In this document: in pieces, positions 43,769-52,515 of the stretch | How the letters are laid out: the number at the start of each line of letters is the position of its first letter | Numbering within the stretch: the stretch's first letter is position 1 | DNA from: JBBSHS01 sp038232515 | GTDB taxonomy: Bacteria; Actinomycetota; Acidimicrobiia; Acidimicrobiales; JAUJNH01 | Assembly (NCBI GenBank): GCA_038232515.1 | Contig: JBBSHS010000006.1 | Span: 1 to 55,437, forward strand | Reading direction: 5' to 3' | Length of the DNA: 55,437 nucleotides | Program-made: the position numbers and the translations under genes | Notes under the pieces: model-generated | Told to the model about the DNA's origin: nothing | Databases searched by the model: none | Seen by the model: the letters and a program-made list of their open reading frames with translations, nothing else

Positions 43769-45166
43769 GTGCTCCTTTTGCTGACCATCGTTCTCGTGCT
43801 GATCGGACTTGTGGCGCTCGGCATCGGCTTTTTTTTCAGCACCCTGATCCCGATCTACATCTCGATCGCCTGCAGCCTGGCCGCGGCTGTGGTCCTCTTC
43901 ATCTTCAGCCGGACGAGTAACCGGACGTCCGAGGCGTCGGCCGGCGCCCGGGAGCCGGCGCCCATCGACTACGGCCCCTCGCCGGTGTCCGGGCGGGTGC
44001 CCTCCGTCACCACCGGGGCCGAGGCGCCCCCGCCCGAAACCGAGACTGTGCCCGTCGCCGCCACCCCGTCGGCCGACTTCCCCATCGAGGAGTACGACAA
44101 GTTGCGGGTGGGCGAGATCCTTCCGCTGTTGGGCGAGCTGGACCTGGACGAGCTCGACGTCGTGCGCGAGCACGAAGCGGAGGGTCGTCGCCGGGCCACG
44201 GTGCTGGCCCGCATCGGAGAGCTCGAGGCCGACATGACGGGCGACGAAGCCATCTCCTCGGTCGACGAGGTGGGTGGTGGGTACCAAGCCGAGCCCGGTC
44301 CGGCGCCCGTCATCAGGGCCGGTGACCCGGAGCAGGCGGCGGCTGGAACCGAAGATGACCTCATCGCCTCTGAGGACGATGACTACTTCCCCATCGAGGA
44401 CTACGAAGACCTGCGGATCAACGAGATCGTCCCGTTGCTGCCCGAGCTTGACGACGACGAGCTCGAGATGGTCCGCGACCGCGAACGCCAAGGTGCCAAC
44501 CGGTTCGTGATCATCCGGCGGATCCAGGCGCTACTGGCCACCTCGGCCGCACCTGAGGAGACCGGGCCGGAAGCCTTTTCCGAGGAACCCGAACCCGAAC
44601 CGACCGTTTCCACACCCGTCAGTCGGGTGCCGGCCAGCCCCAAGCCGGATGCGGCCACGACGGCCAAGGCCACGGCGGCCAAGGCCACGGCGGCCAAGGC
44701 CACGGGCAGATCAGCGGCGGCCAAGGTGCCGGCGGTCAAGGTGCCGGCGGTCAAGGCCCGTGCCGCCAAGGCCCAGGCACCGACGGCCCCGGCCCAGACG
44801 ACCAGGACCAGAGCCGCCCAGGCCCCGACGGCCCGGGCCGGACCGCCCGCCAAGGTCCCTGCAGCCAGGACCCAGACGAGCAGGACCGGATCGCCGGCCA
44901 AGGCGGCGCCGCCGGCCAAGGTCCCCGCCGTCAAGGCTCGCGTGGCCAAGGCTCCGGCGACGACGTTGCCGGCGGCCAAGGCTGCGGCCGCTAAGGCGGC
45001 AGCCAGGAGCAGGGGGACGTCGGCCACCAGGGCCGAGGCGCCGGCGGCCGCACCGCCGGCCGCCAGCCGGGCCGCCGCCAAGCGCGCCGCACCGGCCAAA
45101 GCGGCCAGACCGGCTCCCAAGGCGGCCAAAGCCAACAAGACGCCGAGGCCGACCCGCAGGGGTTGA
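43769..45166 (+). CDS. Membrane-anchored protein with duplicated helical domain and Lys/Ala-rich tail
   Basis: 465 residues from GTG 43769 (GGA nine bases upstream; a -10-like TATCCT at 43725-43730). Two N-terminal helices (LLLLTIVLVLIGLVALGIGF and IPIYISIACSLAAAVVLFIF). Then a domain occurs twice, at about 104-152 and 207-255: FPIEEYDKLRVGEILPLLGE and FPIEDYEDLRINEIVPLLPE, each followed by LDxDELxxVRxxExxGxxR and a final helix. The last ~165 residues are Ala/Lys/Pro-rich (AKATAAKATAAKATG), like histone H1 or the tails of some nucleoid proteins. Function unknown. It could hold DNA or another acidic partner at the membrane. It lies between divIVA and the convergent ileS. Confidence 0.82.
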   Translation: MLLLLTIVLVLIGLVALGIGFFFSTLIPIYISIACSLAAAVVLFIFSRTSNRTSEASAGAREPAPIDYGPSPVSGRVPSVTTGAEAPPPETETVPVAATPSADFPIEEYDKLRVGEILPLLGELDLDELDVVREHEAEGRRRATVLARIGELEADMTGDEAISSVDEVGGGYQAEPGPAPVIRAGDPEQAAAGTEDDLIASEDDDYFPIEDYEDLRINEIVPLLPELDDDELEMVRDRERQGANRFVIIRRIQALLATSAAPEETGPEAFSEEPEPEPTVSTPVSRVPASPKPDAATTAKATAAKATAAKATGRSAAAKVPAVKVPAVKARAAKAQAPTAPAQTTRTRAAQAPTARAGPPAKVPAARTQTSRTGSPAKAAPPAKVPAVKARVAKAPATTLPAAKAAAAKAAARSRGTSATRAEAPAAAPPAASRAAAKRAAPAKAARPAPKAAKANKTPRPTRRG

Positions 45167-45186
45167 TGTTCGATGGGCCGCCGTGG

Positions 45187-48100
45187 CTACAGCTTGGCCA
45201 TCTCGATGCCCGGGATGGCGCCGGCCGTCACGGTGAGGTCGACGGCCAGCACCTCGGCCATCACCCACCCGCGGTGGGCCTCGACGGCGGCGGTCTGATC
45301 GGGCGGGAGAACGAGCCGTAGGCGGATGCGGTCGCCGACGTCCAGGCCGGCCGTTCGACGGGCCCTTTGCACCTCGCGCACCACGTCGCGAGCCATGCCT
45401 TCGGCTTCGAGCTCGGCCGTCGTGGATGTGTCGAGCACCACCAGCGCATCGTGGCCGGGCAGGGCCCGGGTGGTGGAGTCGTCCCTGGCCACCAGGCGCA
45501 GGGTGAACTCGCCCGGCTGGAGCGTGATGCCGCCCACCTCCACGCCGTCGCCGGACGACTGCCAGTGGCCGGCTCTTGCCGCTCTGAGCACCTCCTGCAC
45601 CTTGGCCCCCAGGCGTGGTCCGGCCACGCCGGGCAGTACCGACAGGACGAGGTCGCCGGCGTCGTCGACCGCACTGACCAGGCGCACGTCCTTGACGTTG
45701 ACCTCGTCGGCGATCAGGCTGGCGAAGGGCTCCAAGGCGGTGGAGTCGGCGCCGGCCACCGTGAGCGAGCACAGCGGAAGGCGCACCCGCAGGCCCGCAG
45801 CCTTGCGTACGGACAGGGCCGCGGAGCACACCTCGCGCACGCGGTCCATGACCGCCACCAGGTCCGGGTCCAAGGGCAGGGCGTCGGCGTCGGGCCAATC
45901 GGCAAGATGGACCGATCGGGCACCCGTCAACGCCGTGTAGAGGTAGTCGCCGACGAGCGGCAGCAGCGGCGCCACCGTGCGCAGGAGCACTTCCAGCACC
46001 GTGTAGAGGGTGTCGACGGCGTCGCCGTCGGGTTCGGTGTGCTGTCCGGCGCCGGCGGCGCGGGGGCCGGCGTCGGTGCCCCAGAACCGGTCGCGGCTGC
46101 GGCGCACGTACCAGTTGTTCATGGCGTCGAGAAAGCCGGCCACCGCCGCGCAGGCGCCCGCCAGGTCGTAGGCGTCGAGCCGTTCGGTCACCGACACGAC
46201 AAGGGCGCGGGCCTTGGCCAGAGCGTAGCGATCGAGGACGTTGGTCGAGTCGGTGCGCCACGCCGCCCGGCGACCGCTGGTGTTGGCGTAGGTGGTGAAG
46301 AAGTGACAGGCGTTCCATACCGGCAGCACCGCCTCGCGCACGGCTGCGCCCATGCCTTTGTCGGACACGACCAGGTTGCCGCCCCGCAGGACCGAGGACG
46401 ACAGCAGGGACCACCGGATGGCGTCGGCGCCGTACTGGGCGAAGGCCACGTCGGGATCGGGGAAATTGCGGAGGCGCTTGGACGCCTTGCGGCCGTCGTC
46501 GCCCAGCACGACGCCGTGGGCCAGGCACGTGAGGAAGGGGGGTTTGTCGAACAGGGCGGTCGACAGGACGTGGAGCGTGTAGAACCATCCCCGCGTCTGG
46601 CCGATGTACTCGACGATGAAATCGGCCGGGAAGTGCGAGTGGAACCACTCGGTGTTCTCGAAGGGATAGTGCACCTGGGCGTAGGGCATCGCCCCGGACT
46701 CGAACCAGCAGTCCAGCACCTCGGGCACCCGGCGCATGGTCGACGCCCCCGTCGGATCGTCAGGGTTGGGCCGGGTGAGACCGTCGATGGCGGGCAGGTT
46801 CAGGTCGTCAGGGCGCACCCCGAAGTCCCGCTCCATCTCGTCGAGCGACCCGTACACGTCGACCCGGGGGTGGGCCGGGTCGTCGGACTTCCACACCGGG
46901 ATGGGCGCCCCCCAGAAGCGGTTGCGGGAGATGGACCAGTCATGGGCGCCTTCCAGCCACTTGCCGAAGGCGCCCTCCTTCACGTGCTCGGGTACCCAGT
47001 GGATGAGCTCGTTGTTGGCCAACAGGCGGTCCTTGAACGAGGTCACGGCCACGAACCACGACGACACCGCCTTGTAGATGAGGGGCGTGTCGGTGCGCCA
47101 GCAGTGCGGGTAGCTGTGGACGTAGGAGTCCTCGCTGACCAATGCGCCCCGCCCAGCCAGGTCGCGGATGATCTGGCGGTTGGCGTCGAACACCTGTAGG
47201 CCGGCGTACCCGCCGACCTCCTCGGTGAAGCGGGCCTGGTCGTCGACCGGGCACACCACGGCGATGCCGTTGGCCTCGCTCACCCGCTGGTCGTCCTCGC
47301 CGAACCCGGGAGCGGTGTGCACGATCCCGGTGCCTTCCTCGGTGGTCACGAAGTCACCGGCCAGGACCCGGAAGGCGTTGGGCTGCCCGGCGAAGAACGG
47401 GAACAGAGGCTCGTAGCGCCGGCCCAGCAGCTCGGTGCCCGTGAGCGTGCCCACTCGCCGGGCCCCCTCCAGTTCCTTTTCGTAGGCCGACAGCCGGGCC
47501 TCGCCGACCACGTGGTGGACGCCGTCGAGGGCCAGGACGGCGTAGTCGAGGTCGGGACCGACGACCAGGGCGAGGTTGGACGGCAGCGTCCACGGCGTGG
47601 TGGTCCATGCCAGCAGCCGCGTCGGCGCACCGCCGACACGATCGGCGTCGACGAGGTCGAAGGCCACGGTCACGGCCGGGTCCTGCCGGTCGCGGTAGGC
47701 GTCGTCCATGCGCGTCTCGAAGTTGGCCAGCGGCGTCTCGCACTCCCAGCAGTAGGGCAGCACCCGGTAGCCCTCGTAGACGAGGCTCTTGTCGTACAGC
47801 GTCTTGAACGTCCACAGGACGCTCTCCATGTAGGGCAGGTCCATGGTGCGGTAGTCGTTGTCGAAGTCGACCCAGCGGGCCTGCCTGGTGACGTAGCGCT
47901 CCCATTCGCGGGTGTAGCGCTGGACGGACTCCCGGCAGTGGGCGTTGAAGCGGTCGACGCCGAACTTGACGATGGCCGCCCGCCCGGCAAGCCCCAGCTC
48001 CTTCTCGGCCTCGATCTCGGGCGGCAGGCCGTGGCAGTCCCATCCGAAGCGGCGGCCCACGCGCCGGCCCCGCATGGTCTGGTAGCGGGGTACCGCGTCC

Positions 48101-48309
48101 TTGACGAAGCCGGTGAGGAGGTGGCCGTAGTGGGGGAGACCGTTGGCGAAAGGAGGCCCGTCGTAGAAGACGTACTCGGCGCCGGTGCGCTGCTCGACCG
48201 ACGCCTCGAAGGTCTTGTCGGCCGCCCAACGGTCGAGGATCTCCTCTTCTATGGCGGCCAGGTGGGGCGACGAGGGCAGGTCGGGGAAGGGATGAGCGTC
48301 GGCAGCCAC
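45187..48309 (-). CDS. ileS: Isoleucyl-tRNA synthetase, type-2-like
   Basis: Charges tRNA-Ile. 1040 residues, the longer class. HIGH motif is PFANGLPHYGHLLTGF; WDCHGLPPEIEAEKELGL and CP1 editing region with TTTPWTLPSNLAL and GTGIVHTAPGFGEDD are present; KMSKS-loop is KASKR (about 608-612). HYGH, the HGLPPExEAEKELG segment and a long C-terminal domain without the zinc CxxC end resemble eukaryotic-like IleS2 enzymes, which are typically mupirocin-tolerant. GTG start. No T-box leader was found in the 116 bases to the divergent TraR gene. Confidence 0.96.
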   Translation of the reverse strand: MAADAHPFPDLPSSPHLAAIEEEILDRWAADKTFEASVEQRTGAEYVFYDGPPFANGLPHYGHLLTGFVKDAVPRYQTMRGRRVGRRFGWDCHGLPPEIEAEKELGLAGRAAIVKFGVDRFNAHCRESVQRYTREWERYVTRQARWVDFDNDYRTMDLPYMESVLWTFKTLYDKSLVYEGYRVLPYCWECETPLANFETRMDDAYRDRQDPAVTVAFDLVDADRVGGAPTRLLAWTTTPWTLPSNLALVVGPDLDYAVLALDGVHHVVGEARLSAYEKELEGARRVGTLTGTELLGRRYEPLFPFFAGQPNAFRVLAGDFVTTEEGTGIVHTAPGFGEDDQRVSEANGIAVVCPVDDQARFTEEVGGYAGLQVFDANRQIIRDLAGRGALVSEDSYVHSYPHCWRTDTPLIYKAVSSWFVAVTSFKDRLLANNELIHWVPEHVKEGAFGKWLEGAHDWSISRNRFWGAPIPVWKSDDPAHPRVDVYGSLDEMERDFGVRPDDLNLPAIDGLTRPNPDDPTGASTMRRVPEVLDCWFESGAMPYAQVHYPFENTEWFHSHFPADFIVEYIGQTRGWFYTLHVLSTALFDKPPFLTCLAHGVVLGDDGRKASKRLRNFPDPDVAFAQYGADAIRWSLLSSSVLRGGNLVVSDKGMGAAVREAVLPVWNACHFFTTYANTSGRRAAWRTDSTNVLDRYALAKARALVVSVTERLDAYDLAGACAAVAGFLDAMNNWYVRRSRDRFWGTDAGPRAAGAGQHTEPDGDAVDTLYTVLEVLLRTVAPLLPLVGDYLYTALTGARSVHLADWPDADALPLDPDLVAVMDRVREVCSAALSVRKAAGLRVRLPLCSLTVAGADSTALEPFASLIADEVNVKDVRLVSAVDDAGDLVLSVLPGVAGPRLGAKVQEVLRAARAGHWQSSGDGVEVGGITLQPGEFTLRLVARDDSTTRALPGHDALVVLDTSTTAELEAEGMARDVVREVQRARRTAGLDVGDRIRLRLVLPPDQTAAVEAHRGWVMAEVLAVDLTVTAGAIPGIEMAKL

Positions 48310-48425
48310 GGCTGCCAGCGTACGGGTTCGGCGGTGTCCGCCCCCGGGTATGGGGCGACGCCGACCGTGGTCGACCGGGTGCTAGCTTGCCCAGCCTCAC
48401 AGAGCAGGGAAGCGCAGGTCCCACC

Positions 48426-49037
48426 GTGCCCAGCAGAGCCTCGAAGGCGTCCCGAACGACAAAAACCGCCACCACCGAGGGTCGGACCGACGCCGAAGGG
48501 GGCGGCCCGCACGGCGGCGAGGGCGACGTGGGGGCGGTGACGAAGCCGGCGGCGCAACCTCGGGCCAAGGCGGGCCGAGCGGTGAGGACCTCGACGAAGG
48601 CGCCGGCCCTGCGCCCGGCCAAGGCCGCGGCCCGGGCCAAGCCCAAGGCGGACGGCGGCGCACCATCCGACCGTTGGCTGGCCAAGCAGCAGCACGCGTT
48701 GGTGGCGGAGCGGAGCAACCATGTCCAGCAGGCCGAGGAGCTGAAGGCGGAGGCCGATCAACTGGCCGCGGAGATGGAGCCCGGTGACACGCAGTTCGAC
48801 GACGAATCAGGCGAAGGGGCCACGTCGCAGCTCGACCGAGAGCGCGACCTGGCCCTGTCGGCCCAGGCCCAGGCCGCGGTCGAAGAGATCGACCGGGCCC
48901 TGGTCAAGATCGACGACGGCGGCTACGGGCGCTGTGAGCAATGCGGCAAACCCATCCCCAAGCCCAGGCTCGAAGCCATCCCATGGGCGGCCTTGTGCGT
49001 CCAGTGCAAGAGCGGCGGCCTGTCAGCCCGACGCTGA
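48426..49037 (+). CDS. DksA/TraR-family zinc-finger protein with basic N-terminal arm
   Basis: 203 residues. Residues 1-85 are Lys/Ala/Arg-rich (RAKAGRAVRTSTKAPALRPA), then a coiled coil (LAKQQHALVAERSNHVQQAE) and a C4 zinc finger at the end: YGRCEQCGKPIPKPRLEAIP, ALCVQC. This is the DksA/TraR fold with the acidic coiled-coil tip replaced by a variable loop; RNA polymerase secondary-channel binding is likely. The basic arm resembles the tail of the 43769 gene product on the other side of ileS. GTG 48426; TTG 48387 is possible. Likely first gene of a run with lspA and rluD. Confidence 0.85.
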   Translation: MPSRASKASRTTKTATTEGRTDAEGGGPHGGEGDVGAVTKPAAQPRAKAGRAVRTSTKAPALRPAKAAARAKPKADGGAPSDRWLAKQQHALVAERSNHVQQAEELKAEADQLAAEMEPGDTQFDDESGEGATSQLDRERDLALSAQAQAAVEEIDRALVKIDDGGYGRCEQCGKPIPKPRLEAIPWAALCVQCKSGGLSARR

Positions 49038-49063
49038 CCACGCCGTTGCCGGAGGGGAGGGCG

Positions 49064-49555
49064 ATGACGATGGCCGAGCCGACCACGGTGGACCGCCCGT
49101 CCCGGCGAGCCATGGTGCTGACCGCCATCCCTGTGATCGGGCTGGCCATCGCCGTCGACCAGGCCACCAAGTCATGGGCTCTCCACCACCTGGCCGGGCG
49201 ATCCCCACGTCACGTGGCGTGGACGTTGCAGCTCGACTTCTCGCTGAACTCGGGTATGGCCTTCAGCCTGGGGCGGGGGGCAGGCGGTCTGGTGGTGCCC
49301 CTCGCCATTGCCGTGGTGGCCCTCGTGCTGGTGACGAGCCGGTCCCTGGCCGGACCGCTGGCCGGGGTGGCCGTGGGCCTGGTCGTCGGTGGCGCCGTCA
49401 GCAACCTCGTCGACCGGCTGGCTCGCTCGCAGGGCGGGGCGGTCATCGACTTCATCGACTTTCAGTGGTGGCCCATCTTCAATCTGGCTGACGCCTCCAT
49501 CGTGGTCGGCGGGCTGGCTCTGGCTCTCGTCGCCAGCCGGCGTTCGCCCGGATGA
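49064..49555 (+). CDS. lspA: Lipoprotein signal peptidase LspA
   Basis: 163 residues, four helices. Catalytic Asp pair in NLVDRL and FNLADASIVVG; also DQATKSWALHHL and LDFSLNSGMAFSLG, the conserved NxGxAF segment. Cleaves lipidated prolipoproteins at the membrane, for example the cupredoxin lipoprotein in this window. ATG has GGAGGGGAGG upstream. ATGA overlap with the following pseudouridine synthase, a conserved lspA-rluD pairing. Confidence 0.95.
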   Translation: MTMAEPTTVDRPSRRAMVLTAIPVIGLAIAVDQATKSWALHHLAGRSPRHVAWTLQLDFSLNSGMAFSLGRGAGGLVVPLAIAVVALVLVTSRSLAGPLAGVAVGLVVGGAVSNLVDRLARSQGGAVIDFIDFQWWPIFNLADASIVVGGLALALVASRRSPG

Positions 49556-50499
49556 GCCGGCTGCGCGAGGTCATCCCGGACGTGATGGCGGGCGAGCGGG
49601 TCGACAAGGTGGTGGCCCTGCTCACCGGTCTGGCCAGGTCCGACGTGGCCCACCTGGTGGACGGCGGCGGGGTGGTGCTGGCCGGGCGGCCGGTGCTGTC
49701 GCGCTCCCGCAAGGTGCAGACGGGACAGGTGCTGGAGATCGATGTGCCCGAGTCGGACGCCGGCGACGTCCTGGTCCCGGACCCGACCGTCCAGGTGACG
49801 GTGGTGTTGGAGGACGACGACGTGGTCGTGGTCGACAAGCAGGCGGGCCTCGTGGTCCACCCCGGGTCCGGTCATCGTTCGGGCACGCTCGTCCACGGGC
49901 TGTTGGCCCGCTATCCCGAGCTGGCCGAGCTGAGCGACGTTGACGACCCCGTCGGCGGCGGGCGCCCGGGCATCGTCCACCGGCTCGACGCCGGCACGTC
50001 GGGGTTGTTGGTGGTGGCCCGCACGCCGGCCGCCCGCCGCTGCCTGGTCGCCCAGTTGGCCGCCCGCACCGTGGACCGGCGTTACTGGGGGCTGGTGTGG
50101 GGCCACGTCGAGGCGCCCGCCGGCCAGATCGACGCGCCCATCGGGCGCGACGACCGTGATCCCACCCGCATGGCCGTCAGAGTCGACGGTCGCGAGGCAC
50201 GGACCGGCTACGAGGTGCTCCGCCGCTTCGACCAGCCGGCGGCCACGACGCTGGTCGAGTGCCGCCTGGAGACGGGGCGGACCCATCAGATCCGTGTCCA
50301 CCTGGCCGCCATCGGCCATCCCGTCATCGGGGACTCCCGCTACGGAGGGGCCCGGAGAACCCGGGGCCCCCTCGCTCTGGCCCGGCCCTTCCTGCACGCC
50401 CACCACCTGGCTTTCGTCCACCCGGCCACGGGCCGTGAGCTGGTCGTCGACTCCGTCCTGCCTGCCGATCTGGAGCGTGTCCGTGCTGCACTGGCATGA
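49552..50499 (+). CDS. RluA/RluD-family pseudouridine synthase
   Basis: 315 residues. S4 RNA-binding domain at the start (ERVDKVVALLTGLARSDVAH), then the synthase domain with catalytic Asp about 146 in HRLDAGTSGLLVVARTP, and RRYWGLVWGHV, TGRTHQIRVHLAAIGHPVIG. RluD (23S helix 69) is the likeliest function given S4 domain and synteny with lspA; RluC type cannot be excluded. ATGA overlap with lspA. The next gene starts inside its last codons. Confidence 0.92.
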   Translation: MSRLREVIPDVMAGERVDKVVALLTGLARSDVAHLVDGGGVVLAGRPVLSRSRKVQTGQVLEIDVPESDAGDVLVPDPTVQVTVVLEDDDVVVVDKQAGLVVHPGSGHRSGTLVHGLLARYPELAELSDVDDPVGGGRPGIVHRLDAGTSGLLVVARTPAARRCLVAQLAARTVDRRYWGLVWGHVEAPAGQIDAPIGRDDRDPTRMAVRVDGREARTGYEVLRRFDQPAATTLVECRLETGRTHQIRVHLAAIGHPVIGDSRYGGARRTRGPLALARPFLHAHHLAFVHPATGRELVVDSVLPADLERVRAALA

Positions 50500-51316
50500 G
50501 CCCGGCGACCACGTCGCCTCGACCAGCCCGGCGACCAGGGTGGGCGCCGGGGCAGGGACAAGCCGGGGCACACCGGGCAGCCCGGCCGAGCAGGCGGAGC
50601 GGGCCGAGGTGCTCAAGCTGTTCGTGCGGGCCGTCCTCGCCCTCATCGTGTTCGTGCTCGCCGCCGACGTCGCCGGGGCCGTCCACGTCCGCCAAGGGCA
50701 GCGGCGGCCGGCCCCCGTCGACCCGGCGGTGGTGGCCCCGAACTCCGGAGGCGTCGCCCACGTCGGCGTGGGGCCCCAGGACGGAGTCGACGTCGCCGCG
50801 TACGTGACCGCCCGTCAACTGGCTCTTCAGGTGGCCGGCGGCCAGCGCTCGGCGGTGGTCAGCTTCAGTGCCTATATCACCGAGGCGGCGGCCCGGGTCA
50901 TGTTGGGCGGCCTCGAGGTGGACGGCTTCCTCGTCGCCGCCCGCGGTGGCTCACCATCGGTGACCACGGACCTGGTGGCGTGGTCGGCGGCCGAGCAGCG
51001 GGCCGCCTCCGACCAGCTGGCGGCGGTGCAACAGCTCATTCCCACGGTGGCCGACCCCGCCTACAAAGCCGACTACCGCACCCGGGCGGCCGAGATCCGA
51101 GTCCTGCTGTCGTCCATCGACCCCCGCGGCGCCGTGGTGTTCGCGGTCGTGGTCCGGGGGCCGGCCTCGTCCCTCCAGGCACTGGCCCGCAACCCGGCCG
51201 TCCGCCTGGTCGATGTGGGCGTCGACCCCCAGAAGCTGCAACCCACCGAGATCCGAGGCCTCCGCCCCGAAGAGGTGGACAAGGTAGGCCTCCCCCCCCC
51301 CCGCCCCACCAGGTAA
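50483..51316 (+). CDS. Membrane-anchored protein, unknown function
   Basis: 277 residues from GTG 50483, overlapping the synthase end by 17 bases; GTG 50540 is an alternative. After a cytoplasmic stretch (EQAERAEVLKLFVR) comes one helix (AVLALIVFVLAADVAGAVHV), then an outer domain with AYVTARQLALQVAGG, RSAVVSFSAYITEAAARVML, GAVVFAVVVRGPASSLQALA and a Pro-rich end. The pattern, including an aspartate/valine-rich strand order (AVVFAVVV..LVDVGVD), suggests a compact extracellular fold, but I do not recognise it. Probably cotranscribed with lspA and the synthase. Confidence 0.7.
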   Translation: MLHWHEPGDHVASTSPATRVGAGAGTSRGTPGSPAEQAERAEVLKLFVRAVLALIVFVLAADVAGAVHVRQGQRRPAPVDPAVVAPNSGGVAHVGVGPQDGVDVAAYVTARQLALQVAGGQRSAVVSFSAYITEAAARVMLGGLEVDGFLVAARGGSPSVTTDLVAWSAAEQRAASDQLAAVQQLIPTVADPAYKADYRTRAAEIRVLLSSIDPRGAVVFAVVVRGPASSLQALARNPAVRLVDVGVDPQKLQPTEIRGLRPEEVDKVGLPPPRPTR

Positions 51317-51372
51317 CCCCCAGCCCGATCGCCAAACACAGGTTTGCCGGCGCAGCCGGGGCCGCCCTGCCC

Positions 51373-52365
51373 TCACGCACGGCAGGCCAGGACCAGGGAA
51401 TAGAAGGGATCGACGGCGGCGCCGCCGGCGGGGTGGATCTCGAAATGGAGATGGGTCGGGCCGCCGGCCGCATCCCCGCTGTTGCCGACGTAGCCGATCA
51501 CCGTCCCCCGCTTGACCGTCCCGGCGGCGCCGTAGGCGGACAGATGTGCCCCGTAGTAGCGGTTGCCGTCGTTGCCTGTGAGCACGAAGGCGTTGCCGCC
51601 CAGCGGGTTGGGGTATCTCACCACGGTTCCGGCCACTGGGGCCCTGACCGGTGTGCCCTTCGGGGCCATGAGGTCGTTGCCCTGGTGGAAGCGGCCTCCC
51701 GGGCGGGGTACGGCGAAGTCGTCACTGAAGGTGGGGGCGGCGACCGGGCAGGCGAAACTGCCCGGGACCCACACGGATTGGCCCGTGGCCAACGAGGCGG
51801 TGCGGGACAGGCGGTTGGCGGTGGCCAGTGTCGACGCCTTGCGGCCCACCCGCCGGCCCAGGCTGGCCAGCGTCTCGCCCTTGGTCACCGTGTGCCGGAG
51901 ACCGCCGACCACGACGTAGCTGGCCGACGGCGGCTTGTTGTTCGACGCCTTGGTGGCGATGGTGGTCGGCCGCCTCGACGGCGCCGACCCCTGGGCCGGG
52001 AGGTGGAGCACGTCGCCCACCCAGATCCTGTTGGGATTGGCGACGCCGCTGGCGGCGGCGATGGCCGCCACTGCGAGCCCCGACCGGTGGGCGAGGGAGC
52101 TCAAGGTGTCGCCCGAACGCACGACGTAGGTCGTGCCGGGGCGCAGGCTCCGGGTGCGGGTCGAGGGCACCCTGAGCGCCCGGCCCGGGCGCACCCGGGC
52201 GGCGACGCCCAGGTCGTTGGCCCCGGCCAGGGCCACCACCGAGACGTCGTAGCGGGCGGCGATGAGGCTCAGGTCGTCGCCAGGCCCGACGGTTGCCATC
52301 GGACGAGACAGAGGCAACGGGGCGACGAGCGCCGCGGCCACCATCAAATTGCCGAACTTGCCCAC
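51373..52365 (-). CDS. LysM/M23 peptidase-domain protein
   Basis: 330 residues. Signal-like N-terminus, three LysM modules (VGPGDDLSLIAARYDVSVVA; YVVRSGDTLSSLAHRSGLAV; HTVTKGETLASLGRRVGRKA), then a LytM/M23 domain with zinc ligands in FHQGNDLMAPKGTPV and THLHFEIHPAGG, and HLSAYGAAGTVKRG. The ligand pattern HxxxD...HxH is complete, so a glycine- or DAP-endopeptidase cutting peptidoglycan is possible. It could be a division hydrolase or an activator. Single gene on the minus strand with a hairpin upstream. Confidence 0.9.
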   Translation of the reverse strand: MGKFGNLMVAAALVAPLPLSRPMATVGPGDDLSLIAARYDVSVVALAGANDLGVAARVRPGRALRVPSTRTRSLRPGTTYVVRSGDTLSSLAHRSGLAVAAIAAASGVANPNRIWVGDVLHLPAQGSAPSRRPTTIATKASNNKPPSASYVVVGGLRHTVTKGETLASLGRRVGRKASTLATANRLSRTASLATGQSVWVPGSFACPVAAPTFSDDFAVPRPGGRFHQGNDLMAPKGTPVRAPVAGTVVRYPNPLGGNAFVLTGNDGNRYYGAHLSAYGAAGTVKRGTVIGYVGNSGDAAGGPTHLHFEIHPAGGAAVDPFYSLVLACRA

Positions 52366-52467
52366 GCGCTGACTCCGGTCCCCACCCCTCTCCGCGCAGC
52401 CACTCTAGCAACATCAACCCTATGGACCACAAGACAAGGGAGCCGCCCGTGGCTCCTGGGCCCGAAG

Positions 52468-52496
52468 GGGCACGGCCCGGTAACCGGGCCGTGCCC
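52468..52496. terminator. Perfect 14-bp inverted repeat, likely rrf2 terminator
   Basis: GGGCACGGCCCGGT / ACCGGGCCGTGCCC around one central base. It lies 20 bases beyond the Rrf2 stop on the minus strand and upstream of the M23 gene. Confidence 0.75.
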
Positions 52497-52515
52497 GCCC
52501 CGACGGGACAGCCGT

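Noticed and set aside
48310..48425. T-box riboswitch for ileS
   Set aside because: The divergent spacer is only about 115 bases and contains no T-box motif or specifier-loop arrangement.
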